8,554 nucleotides of DNA from CABMGU01 sp035292785 (GCA_035292785.1 DATDPK010000049.1:1-8554), one strand, 5' to 3'; positions 1 to 5,169 are shown, numbered from the stretch's first letter. A program made the numbers and translations. Notes: generated by a model from the letters alone, not told the origin.

Positions 1-310
1 TACTGCAAAAGAACTCGAAGAAATGGTAAAGGCGACGCGAGAACAGCACAATCTGCCTATTACGGGCGCTGCGCCTTCAAACATACGCAGGCAGGTAAAA
101 AGACTAAAAGACGCAATGCTTGTAGACAATGTCGGCAGAACATACAGAATAGCAGAAGATGCTGCTTTACACGAAGTGTTTACTGAAAGAATTGAAAAGT
201 TTTATTTACCAGCAATTGTTTCAAGAGTGAAAGAATATTGCGAAGCAGTGGAAAACGAGAGGTGGAAACGTGGAACAAAATTGTCCAAAGTGCAAAAACC
301 CGATGAGTAA
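1..310 (+). CDS. Winged-helix-like DNA-binding protein, C-terminal part (5' truncated by window edge)
   Basis: The reading frame is open from base 2 at the left edge to the TAA at 308-310, so this is the end of a longer gene. The ATG at 23 is probably internal, since seven codons read through upstream of it. The visible part is about 102 residues. It has a basic helix ending in NIRRQVKRLKD, then a short strand-turn-strand reading VGRTYRIAED. This looks like the recognition helix and wing of a winged-helix regulator. A helical tail follows (VFTERIEKFYLPAIVSRVKE). The regulator assignment is inferred from this pattern; I recognise no named family. The 3' end overlaps the next gene, a small zinc ribbon, by 41 nt in another frame, so the two are probably co-transcribed. 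Confidence 0.6.
   Translation, partial: TAKELEEMVKATREQHNLPITGAAPSNIRRQVKRLKDAMLVDNVGRTYRIAEDAALHEVFTERIEKFYLPAIVSRVKEYCEAVENERWKRGTKLSKVQKPDE
259..265 (+). promoter_or_regulatory. Shine-Dalgarno site for the small zinc-ribbon gene
   Basis: GAGGTGG contains the archaeal GGTG core and ends close to the GTG start at 270, with 5 nt after GGTG. It lies inside the preceding coding sequence. It is the main reason for accepting a GTG start for the short gene. Confidence 0.6.
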
Positions 311-407
311 ATCATTTTCAACAATCAGCGGAAATTCAAAATATATAAATTTGGAATGCGAAGTGTGCAATTACAAAGAGATGAAATGCATTGGCGTTCT
401 AAAGTAG
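270..407 (+). CDS. Small zinc-ribbon protein (45 aa)
   Basis: This 45-codon gene starts with GTG and ends at TAG 405-407. It carries two CxxC knuckles: CPKC at residues 5-8 and CEVC at residues 30-33, with a further Cys at 40. The spacing of 21 residues between the knuckles fits a TFIIS/RPB9-like or rubredoxin-like ribbon that binds one zinc. The GTG is preceded by a well-spaced GAGGTGG. The gene overlaps the end of the upstream regulator by 41 nt, and its own 3' end overlaps the convergent S4 gene by 9 nt. Small ribbons of this kind occur in archaea as nucleic-acid or protein adaptors, but no function can be assigned here. The paired cysteine motifs plus ribosome site make a chance reading frame unlikely. 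Confidence 0.65.
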   Translation: MEQNCPKCKNPMSKSFSTISGNSKYINLECEVCNYKEMKCIGVLK

Positions 408-617
408 CTTTGCTTCATCCACAGAATACTTTTTGCCTTCGTGTTCTACGACCATTCCGTGCCTGAGCTTTCTTCTAAGCCTTGTTTCCACTTTGCCGTC
501 AACAAGAACAACGCCTGCCCTGATAAGTATTTTAGCCTGCCCGCCTGTCTGCGCCAAGCCGATAACTTTAACAAAGTCTGCAAACTCGATGTATTTGCCC
601 TGTTCGTCTTGTTTCAT
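399..617 (-). CDS. S4-domain RNA-binding protein, YbcJ-like
   Basis: This 72-residue protein is almost entirely one S4 domain (about residues 11-60). It shows the helix pair F-A-D-F-V-K...AQTGGQAKILIRAG, then the turn VVLVDGKVETR and the strand that follows (KLRHGMVVEHEG). This closely matches the stand-alone S4 proteins of the YbcJ type, which bind structured RNA, probably in ribosome or tRNA metabolism. The S4 fold inserts a basic helix-loop into RNA, and R33, R46, R48, R49 and K50 are likely contacts. The ATG at 617 overlaps the TGA of the upstream CYTH gene in an ATGA junction, so the two are translationally coupled. The stop lies 9 nt inside the convergent zinc-ribbon gene. Confidence 0.85.
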   Translation of the reverse strand: MKQDEQGKYIEFADFVKVIGLAQTGGQAKILIRAGVVLVDGKVETRLRRKLRHGMVVEHEGKKYSVDEAKLL

Positions 618-1117
618 ATTTTTCTGTATCCCATCTGGCTCAAAAAAGGCTCAATATCTGCATACGACTTGCCGCAGAGCATTCCGCCTGCAAGAAATTC
701 CTTGTTCTTGACCTCTGCAAGAAAGAAGTCAGGCATAATAAAGTTTTTCATATTTTCTTCAGAAGCAAATTCCACGTCTATAAGGACCAATCCTTTCAAT
801 GCGCCTTGAAACACGCCTATTTCCAAAGTGCGGTTTTCGTGAGGATAAAAATATCTTGTTTTATGCAAAAGCTTGCCCTGAATCTTTGAAAGAGAATCGA
901 ATTCATCAGGCGAGAGAACAATCGTCTGCTCACTGAAAACACCAATGCTGACAACTTCTTTCTTAGTCATCTCATATTTATCTCCGTTCTTTCTTATGCG
1001 CAATACAGGATGATGTGAATCGTGAGGAAGATAAATATCAAGCACTTCCTTGAACCTGCATTTTTCCAACCCTTCTGGAAGCCTTTTTGCAAGAAACAAC
1101 CGTTCGAATTCGAGCAT
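614..1117 (-). CDS. CYTH-domain protein (triphosphate phosphohydrolase / class IV adenylate cyclase-like)
   Basis: CYTH proteins form a triphosphate tunnel that binds phosphate with basic residues and metal with acidic ones. Here the N-terminus reads LEFERLFL where the family has E-x-E-R-K-F-L. It continues with LRIRKNGDKYEMTKK (residues 39-53; R40, R42, K47, K52) and the late pair LEIGVF / GLVLIDVEF (residues 98-117; E99, D114, E116). The length of 167 residues suits a single CYTH domain with a helical tail. Two usual active-site positions differ: the ExExK lysine is Leu7, and the usual acidic residue of E-x-D is Gly101. Substrate cannot be told from sequence; organic or inorganic triphosphates are typical. 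The gene leads a two-gene unit with the S4 protein. Its ATG is about 27 nt from a shared TATA box, suggesting a leaderless transcript. Confidence 0.8.
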   Translation of the reverse strand: MLEFERLFLAKRLPEGLEKCRFKEVLDIYLPHDSHHPVLRIRKNGDKYEMTKKEVVSIGVFSEQTIVLSPDEFDSLSKIQGKLLHKTRYFYPHENRTLEIGVFQGALKGLVLIDVEFASEENMKNFIMPDFFLAEVKNKEFLAGGMLCGKSYADIEPFLSQMGYRKI

Positions 1118-1140
1118 AACGAGAAGCAGAAACTAAACGC

Positions 1141-1148
1141 TTTTAAAC
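1141..1148. promoter_or_regulatory. Shared bidirectional TATA box between divergent genes
   Basis: The octamer TTTTAAAC (GTTTAAAA on the other strand) sits in the 51-nt gap between the CYTH gene and the methyltransferase-kinase gene. Its centre is about 24.5 nt from the plus-strand ATG at 1169 and about 27.5 nt from the minus-strand ATG at 1117. Archaeal TATA boxes lie about 26 nt upstream of transcription starts, so both transcripts would begin at or next to their start codons. No other TATA-like element is seen in the gap. Confidence 0.55.
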
Positions 1149-1168
1149 TTTTGCTCGATAGCAATAAT

Positions 1169-2278
1169 ATGGTCTACGAGCCCCAGGAAGACAGCTTTCT
1201 GCTGAAGGAATTTGTTAAAAGATATGCAAAAGGCATCGTATTAGATATGGGGACTGGCTCTGGCTTGCAGGCAAGAGAAGCATCTCATTCAAAAAAAACA
1301 ACAAAAGTATTTGCAGTTGACATTGACAAAAAAGCCATTGCTTATGCGAGAAAACAGGCAGACCACAAGCATCACAAAAAGATAACTTGGATTGTTGGCG
1401 ATTTATTCTCGCCGTTCAAGCAAAAACATTACTTTGACACAATAATATTCAATCCTCCATACCTGCCCCAGGACCACAAAGTACGCGATATTGCGTTAGA
1501 AGGCGGAAGAAGAGGCCACGAAGTCATTGAACGCTTTCTTAATCAGGTTAATAATTATTTGAAGCCAAACGGCATAATCCTGCTTGTATTCTCAAGCCTG
1601 ACGCCACACGTCCACGAGCTATTACAGAAAAATTTACTTGAAGGCAAAGAACTCGGCAAAACACATATGTTCTTCGAAGACATTTATGTTTACCTGATTA
1701 AGCGCAACTCTTTGCTTAACCAATTGGAGAAAAAAGGAATCTGCGACATCAAGTTCTTTGCAAAGGGAAAAAGAGGGCTTGTCTTCACAGGCAAATACAA
1801 AGGCAAGAAGGTTGCAATCAAGATAAAACGGCCTGAAAGCACTGCGGTGGGCAGGATTGCAAATGATGCAAAAATGCTCAAAGAATTAAATAAACACGGC
1901 ATTGGACCGAAGTATTTGTTCCATACTCCAAAATTCCTTGTTTACGAATTTGCAGAAGGCAAATACTTAAAAGATTTGCTCGATTCAAAAGATATTAAAA
2001 CAATTTGCAAGAAAATATTCGAGCAATGCTTCCAGCTTGACTTATTGCACGTTGACAAGCAGGAAATGACGCGGCCATACAAGCACGCAATTGTAAAAGG
2101 CAAAAAAATAACATTAATAGACTTCGAGCGCGCCCGAAAAGTGGAAGAAGCGCACAATGTAACCCAATTCTGCACCTTTGTGATGAACCACATCGACAAA
2201 AATAAAAAGAAATGGATAAATCTTGCAAAAGAATACAGCTCAAAAAGACAATTAAACAAAATAATGGCAGCATTATGA
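1169..2278 (+). CDS. HemK2/Mtq2-like protein methyltransferase fused to an atypical protein kinase domain
   Basis: This 369-residue protein has two enzyme domains. The N-terminal half (about 1-178) is a class I methyltransferase. It opens with the VYEPQEDSFLL signature of archaeal HemK2/Mtq2 proteins, has the SAM loop VLDMGTGSG (24-32), acidic D51, GD at 77-78 and the catalytic NPPY at 95-98. Relatives methylate the GGQ glutamine of release factor. The C-terminal half (about 190-345) resembles Bud32/RIO-type kinases (possibly the archaeal COG2112 group). It has a nucleotide-loop region near 199-211, VAIK with K218, hinge LVYEFAEG (258-264), a short catalytic loop H294-V-D296 and metal-binding IDFE with D318. 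The frame is open further upstream to an ATG at 1022, but that would run inside the divergent CYTH gene. The ATG at 1169 begins exactly at the family signature and is 24 nt from a TATA box. The gene is coupled to the alkyltransferase by ATGA. Confidence 0.85.
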   Translation: MVYEPQEDSFLLKEFVKRYAKGIVLDMGTGSGLQAREASHSKKTTKVFAVDIDKKAIAYARKQADHKHHKKITWIVGDLFSPFKQKHYFDTIIFNPPYLPQDHKVRDIALEGGRRGHEVIERFLNQVNNYLKPNGIILLVFSSLTPHVHELLQKNLLEGKELGKTHMFFEDIYVYLIKRNSLLNQLEKKGICDIKFFAKGKRGLVFTGKYKGKKVAIKIKRPESTAVGRIANDAKMLKELNKHGIGPKYLFHTPKFLVYEFAEGKYLKDLLDSKDIKTICKKIFEQCFQLDLLHVDKQEMTRPYKHAIVKGKKITLIDFERARKVEEAHNVTQFCTFVMNHIDKNKKKWINLAKEYSSKRQLNKIMAAL

Positions 2279-2586
2279 AATTCGCAGACAAAGTTTACGG
2301 ATTGTGCAAGAAAATACCAAAAGGCAAAGTTTCAACTTACGGCGCAATAGCAAAAGCCCTGAATTCCAGCCCGCGCGCTGTCGGGCAGGCACTAAGATGC
2401 AATCCATATGCGCCAATAGTTCCCTGCCACCGCGTTGTTGCTTCCGGCGGGAAAATAGGTGGATTTATGGGCAAAACTGCTGGAAAAGAAATCCAGAAAA
2501 AGATTGAATTATTAAAAAAAGAAGGCGTTGAAACAAGAAACGGAAATATTATTGATTTTGAGAAACTGCTTCTTAAGCTTGACTAG
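2275..2586 (+). CDS. ogt: Methylated-DNA--protein-cysteine S-methyltransferase (minimal Ogt domain)
   Basis: This suicide enzyme moves the alkyl group from O6-alkylguanine in DNA to its own cysteine, repairing the base without excision. The 103 residues are essentially only the DNA-binding/active-site domain: helix-turn-helix GKVSTYGAIA (17-26, with Tyr22 placed to rotate the base), SSPRAVGQAL with the arginine finger R34, RCNPYAPIVPCHRVV with reactive Cys51 in PCHR, and the closing GGKIGGF. The N-terminal ribonuclease-H-like domain of longer Ada/Ogt proteins is absent, as in other short archaeal and bacterial forms. The reactive Cys is present, so this is not an alkyltransferase-like (ATL) protein, which lacks it. 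The start ATG at 2275 overlaps the TGA of the methyltransferase-kinase gene. The stop is 14 nt inside the convergent small gene. Confidence 0.92.
   Translation: MKFADKVYGLCKKIPKGKVSTYGAIAKALNSSPRAVGQALRCNPYAPIVPCHRVVASGGKIGGFMGKTAGKEIQKKIELLKKEGVETRNGNIIDFEKLLLKLD
2514..2520 (-). terminator. Possible T-tract terminator for the TFB operon
   Basis: On the minus strand this is a run of seven T about 53 nt after the last stop codon of the TFB unit, inside the opposite-strand ogt gene. Archaeal RNA polymerase can terminate at T-tracts of about this length. The tract also encodes Lys residues of Ogt, so it may only reflect A-rich codons. Confidence 0.25.
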
Positions 2587-2788
2587 TGACTTTGTCAGAT
2601 ACGTCTGCTGTTGTTCTTCGTATATCTCGAATAAGTGCGGCCAGATGCTTTTTTGCCTGCCTTTCCAGTTCTTCTCTTCTCTGCTGATTGAATGAAGTAT
2701 ACAATCCTGTAATTTCATTCAAAACAGCAGTATCTGAATTATCAGCAGGTATTACTTCTGCAACATATTGATTGTTTCTATAGTTCAT
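2573..2788 (-). CDS. Small helical hypothetical protein (71 aa) at the end of the TFB unit
   Basis: I do not recognise a family. The product has a short N-terminal stretch (MNYRNNQYVAEVIP), then a long predicted amphipathic helix rich in Arg, Glu, Gln and Lys (about residues 22-63: QQRREELERQAKKHLAALIRDIRR). There is no signal peptide, membrane segment or cysteine, so it is probably cytoplasmic and may be a coiled coil. The ATG at 2788 was chosen because GTGA lies 5 nt before it. A GTG at 2797, giving 74 residues, is about 28 nt from a TATA-like box and would suit a leaderless start, so it remains possible. The gene lies 51 nt after the preceding small gene, and its 3' end overlaps ogt tail to tail by 14 nt. 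Confidence 0.55.
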   Translation of the reverse strand: MNYRNNQYVAEVIPADNSDTAVLNEITGLYTSFNQQRREELERQAKKHLAALIRDIRRTTADVSDKVTSQA

Positions 2789-2821
2789 TGTCTTCACTGT
2801 ATTTGCGCCAAAACGAGTTGC

Positions 2822-2829
2822 TTTTAAAC
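2822..2829 (-). promoter_or_regulatory. TATA-like box upstream of the 71-aa gene
   Basis: GTTTAAAA on the minus strand is centred about 37 nt before the ATG at 2788 and about 28 nt before the alternative GTG at 2797. It lies in the 51-nt gap after the preceding gene, so the small gene may have its own promoter. The same 14-nt plus-strand sequence (GCTTTTAAACTTTT) also occurs at the divergent promoter near 1139. Confidence 0.4.
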
Positions 2830-2839
2830 TTTTCGTTAT

Positions 2840-3142
2840 CTAAAACAAATGCCTTATATGTGAATAATATAATTCCTGCATTCTTGCCTGATAAACAGGT
2901 TCCTTAAGCTGAACAAATGCCTGTATCTCGCTGCTTTGCTCTCTGACAGTATCTTCAAGTTTAGAACTTGCCAGAAGACTTTCTCCCATAAGATGCAAAC
3001 TACGCTCCATTGAAGGACTCTTCTGACGTATATGAACCTGTTTTAGCGCTTCGCAATCTATTTCAGGTATGCCCTTTCTTGTGCAATACTTCTGTATGCG
3101 TTTTAGTTCTCTATTTAGCTTCCATCTTTGCAGCCAAGCCAT
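2840..3142 (-). CDS. Small helical hypothetical protein (100 aa) directly downstream of TFB
   Basis: I do not recognise a family. The N-terminus is strongly basic and amphipathic (MAWLQRWKLNRELKRIQKYC), followed by a Pro-containing turn (GIPEID) and long mainly helical segments (about residues 45-100). The C-terminal part alternates charged and hydrophobic positions, as in a coiled coil. Two Cys are present (19 and 29), too few for a zinc ribbon. The ATG at 3142 is preceded by AGGTGA with 5-nt spacing. A GTG nine bases upstream lies inside that ribosome site and is unlikely to be the start. The gap to the TFB stop is only 13 nt, so co-transcription with TFB is nearly certain. A cytoplasmic partner of transcription or DNA-associated proteins is conceivable, from context only. 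Confidence 0.65.
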   Translation of the reverse strand: MAWLQRWKLNRELKRIQKYCTRKGIPEIDCEALKQVHIRQKSPSMERSLHLMGESLLASSKLEDTVREQSSEIQAFVQLKEPVYQARMQELYYSHIRHLF

Positions 3143-3147
3143 AAGAC

Positions 3148-3153
3148 TCACCT
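3148..3153 (-). promoter_or_regulatory. Shine-Dalgarno site of the 100-aa gene
   Basis: AGGTGA on the minus strand lies 5 nt before the ATG at 3142 and begins just after the TFB stop codon. It fixes the start of the small gene and shows that this internal operon gene uses a ribosome-binding site. Confidence 0.7.
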
Positions 3154-3155
3154 AA

Positions 3156-4079
3156 CTATCTCTTTCTCTTCTTCTGCTTCTTAAGCTCTCTTTCGAGCTT
3201 TAGCTTGTCTAGAAGTTCCTTGTAACGATTTCGTATTGTGACTTCTGTGACACCAGCAACATCTGCAACTTCACGCTGAGTTCTCTTCTCGCCGTGCATT
3301 AATGCAGCAACGTAAAGAGCAGCAGCTGCAATACCAGTTGGGCCCCTGCCGGAGGTAAGCTCTGAATGCTGAGCTTGCTCAAGAATCTCAACTGCCTTGC
3401 TTTGCGTTTCAGCAGATAATTTCAAACTTGAAGCAAACCTTGCAATGTAATCTGCAGGGTTGCTTGGCAAAATTGTAATACCAAGTTCTCTTGTTACAAA
3501 CCTGTAAGTCCTTCCAATTTCCTTCTTTTCAATACCAGAAGCTTCTGACAACTCGTCAAGCGTTCTTGGCACTTCGTGGCGCCTGCAAGCAGCGTATAAT
3601 GCGCCAGAAACAACAGATTCCATTGACCTGCCCCTAACAAGGCCTCTCTGGACTGCCTGAGTGTAAATCATAGCAGCTTCTTCTTCAACAGACCTTGGAA
3701 GCTTCAAGAAAGAACTGACTCTTTTCAGTTCAGCAAGAGCTAATTTCAAGTTTCTTTCAATAGCAGTAGATATCCTGTACTGCCACTTTCTCAATCTAAA
3801 GAATTTGTTTCTGTCTTTTGAACCAAGCTGGAACAAGTCTGCCTTTTGGCCAACCTCTGTACCAAGACCCTGGTCAAACTGAGTGTAAGTCATAGGAGCG
3901 CCGGTTCTACCTTTGCGCTCATCTCCGCCGCCTTCCTCAAATTCGCGCCAATCCTGGCCGAATTCAACCATCTTATCTTCAATAACGAGACCGCAATCCT
4001 TGCAAATTATTTCTCCTTTTTCACGGTTTACAAATAGGTTGATACTTCCACATTCTGTGCACTTTTTAACGTAGTACAT
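3156..4079 (-). CDS. tfb: Transcription initiation factor B (TFB, TFIIB homologue)
   Basis: TFB binds the TATA-bound TBP and the BRE element and recruits RNA polymerase. The 307-residue product has the usual length and order. The zinc ribbon uses C7, C10, C26 and C29 (CTEC...CKDC). Next is the B-finger/linker region with WREF and GRTGAPMTYTQFDQGLGTEVG (about 44-77). Two cyclin repeats follow (about 104-190 and 202-290). The second contains LTSGRGPTGIAAAALYVA and the helix-turn-helix TQREVADVAGVTEVTIRNRY (267-286), which reads the BRE. The end is a basic tail, KKQKKRKR. The frame extends upstream to a GTG at 4124, but the ATG at 4079 has GGTGGG 5 nt before it and puts the ribbon at the usual position. 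TFB heads a unit with two small helical proteins. Confidence 0.96.
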   Translation of the reverse strand: MYYVKKCTECGSINLFVNREKGEIICKDCGLVIEDKMVEFGQDWREFEEGGGDERKGRTGAPMTYTQFDQGLGTEVGQKADLFQLGSKDRNKFFRLRKWQYRISTAIERNLKLALAELKRVSSFLKLPRSVEEEAAMIYTQAVQRGLVRGRSMESVVSGALYAACRRHEVPRTLDELSEASGIEKKEIGRTYRFVTRELGITILPSNPADYIARFASSLKLSAETQSKAVEILEQAQHSELTSGRGPTGIAAAALYVAALMHGEKRTQREVADVAGVTEVTIRNRYKELLDKLKLERELKKQKKRKR

Positions 4080-4084
4080 TTTTA

Positions 4085-4091
4085 CCCACCT
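4085..4091 (-). promoter_or_regulatory. Shine-Dalgarno site of tfb
   Basis: AGGTGGG on the minus strand ends 5 nt before the ATG at 4079. It favours that start over the upstream in-frame ATG at 4100 and GTG at 4124, and implies a leadered tfb mRNA. Confidence 0.6.
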
Positions 4092-4154
4092 AGCCGCCAT
4101 CCCTTTTACAGAGAAAGCACCCACATATGATGTATAGTTTACACCACAATTATC

Positions 4155-4186
4155 TTTATATAGGACTGTTAGAACTAGTATATAAA
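4155..4186 (-). promoter_or_regulatory. tfb promoter region with two TATA boxes
   Basis: The non-coding stretch 4080-4210 holds the tfb promoter. On the minus strand a perfect TTTATATA lies at 4179-4186, and a second box, CTATATAAA, at 4155-4163. From the nearer box transcription would start near 4133, giving a leader of about 54 nt before the ATG at 4079. From the farther box the leader would be about 78 nt. Nothing gene-like is seen in this gap. Confidence 0.6.
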
Positions 4187-4210
4187 GCTTTCGGTCTTTT
4201 CAGAGGAATA

Positions 4211-4495
4211 TTATCTTCTGGGCGCTCCAGGACACATCTTAAGCTCTGTAGGCACCCAGTTCAAATATGGATAACACTTGCAGTTCTCAGCGCCCCTTAC
4301 CCAGTATAAAGCAGTATGGTCGCGCTTGACACCAGAAGCGTCCACCTTAATGCAACAACAAGGTTCCCACAGCTTAGGCTTGATAATAACCAATTCTGTT
4401 GCCTTGCCAGGACCCTTGAATACAAAGAAAAATCCAACCGCTGCAACCAGCAGGATTACAATAATAACAAAAGCAGGAATATGTTTGTGCTCCAT
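4211..4495 (-). CDS. Small membrane-anchored cysteine-rich protein C (94 aa)
   Basis: I do not recognise a family. A single N-terminal membrane segment (about residues 7-26, PAFVIIVILLVAAVGFFFVF) follows a short charged start, so the rest probably faces outside. The exposed part contains six Cys: a CCC triplet at 46-48 followed by I-K, then CKC at 72-74 and C88 in a CPG near the C-terminus, which ends in basic residues (APRR). The pattern suggests disulfides or a metal or cofactor site. It is the last of three similarly built genes; its ATG follows the upstream TAA by one nucleotide. The next promoter, for tfb, begins just after its stop. Structural or adhesion roles are possible, but nothing in the sequence decides. 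Confidence 0.75.
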   Translation of the reverse strand: MEHKHIPAFVIIVILLVAAVGFFFVFKGPGKATELVIIKPKLWEPCCCIKVDASGVKRDHTALYWVRGAENCKCYPYLNWVPTELKMCPGAPRR

Positions 4496-4496
4496 T

Positions 4497-4868
4497 TTAC
4501 TCAGGGCAACGGCCGCCCTTAACCTCTATCTTGAATGTGCCGCCTATTGACGAGCCAGGACATCGCTGACCTGTAGGCACTTGTAATGTTTGATAGTAAA
4601 CGTCTCCTGTGCCGCTTGTTATAATATTGCAGCAAGCACCGTCCATTGCACGGGCAGGCAATACCATTGCAGGCCTTTCCGTAATAGGGCCGCCAGGAAC
4701 GTACTGGCCCCTTTCGTACTTCTTTTGATAAATCTCTCCCAATGCCTTAATTCCAGCATAAGACTGTCCAGGGCCTAATTGCGCCTGCCAGATATAATAT
4801 AGGCCTCCAATTGCGACTAAAACGACCAAGATAAGAACAATATTTCCAAGTTGTTTTTGTTTTTTCAT
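4497..4868 (-). CDS. Small membrane-anchored cysteine-containing protein B (123 aa)
   Basis: I do not recognise a family. A basic start (MKKQKQ) and one membrane segment (about residues 8-28) precede an exposed region of about 95 residues with four Cys: ACCNII at 78-83, C103 in RCPG and C121 in RCPE at the C-terminus. Like its neighbours it has adjacent cysteines followed by a hydrophobic residue, then a turn-rich stretch (SGTGDVYYQ). The frame is open upstream to 4913, but the ATG at 4868 begins one nucleotide after the stop of gene A and immediately before the basic/membrane start. The ribosome site is weak, so translation probably depends on the preceding gene. It is the middle gene of the three-gene unit. 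Confidence 0.75.
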   Translation of the reverse strand: MKKQKQLGNIVLILVVLVAIGGLYYIWQAQLGPGQSYAGIKALGEIYQKKYERGQYVPGGPITERPAMVLPARAMDGACCNIITSGTGDVYYQTLQVPTGQRCPGSSIGGTFKIEVKGGRCPE

Positions 4869-4869
4869 C

Positions 4870-5148
4870 TTAACATCTTCCCTCTTCTGCAAAAACAGCC
4901 TGATAACCAGCATAATTCTTCTGGCACGCTATCACACAGCTGTCTTCAAATGTCTGAATTTGTGAACGGAAAAGTGCTTGTTCTGCCTGTTTAGCATAAC
5001 CTGACTTTGCAAGAATGTCACAACAGCAGGTAAGATATGGGGTGGCTGAAACTGCTGCTCCTGAACTGCCAGAACTAAACACAAAGAAGCTTGCTACTGA
5101 AACTACCATAATCAACAAAATTCCTAACATCGCCTGTTTTTCTTCCAT
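4870..5148 (-). CDS. Small membrane-anchored cysteine-rich protein A (92 aa)
   Basis: I do not recognise a family. One N-terminal membrane segment (about residues 7-25) precedes a short Ser/Gly/Ala linker and an exposed domain with six Cys: a CCC triplet at 41-43 followed by D-I-L, CVIAC at 71-75 and a terminal C92. The segment between is probably helical (AKQAEQALFRSQIQTFED), so a disulfide-stapled helical hairpin is plausible. This is the first gene of the unit. A TATA box centred 25 nt before its ATG indicates a leaderless transcript that would carry all three genes. The downstream gene starts one nucleotide after its TAA. Confidence 0.75.
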   Translation of the reverse strand: MEEKQAMLGILLIMVVSVASFFVFSSGSSGAAVSATPYLTCCCDILAKSGYAKQAEQALFRSQIQTFEDSCVIACQKNYAGYQAVFAEEGRC

Positions 5149-5169
5149 AAAAACAAATAAGAAAATACT

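Noticed and set aside
433..809. Plus-strand frames opposite the S4 and CYTH genes
   Set aside because: They are antisense shadows of two well-supported genes, with Ser/Cys/Pro-rich composition typical of such shadows.
1022..1168. N-terminal extension of the methyltransferase-kinase frame
   Set aside because: The extra 49 codons run antisense through the CYTH gene, and the family signature begins exactly at the ATG at 1169, which has a TATA box at the right distance.
1690..2291. Minus-strand frames opposite the kinase domain
   Set aside because: They are antisense to a conserved domain and have Phe/Leu/Ser-rich composition without any motif.
4127..4309. Plus-strand frame of 60 codons starting in the tfb promoter
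   Set aside because: A TTTATATA can be read on the plus strand nearby, but most of the frame lies antisense to the cysteine-rich gene C and shows no ribosome site or domain.
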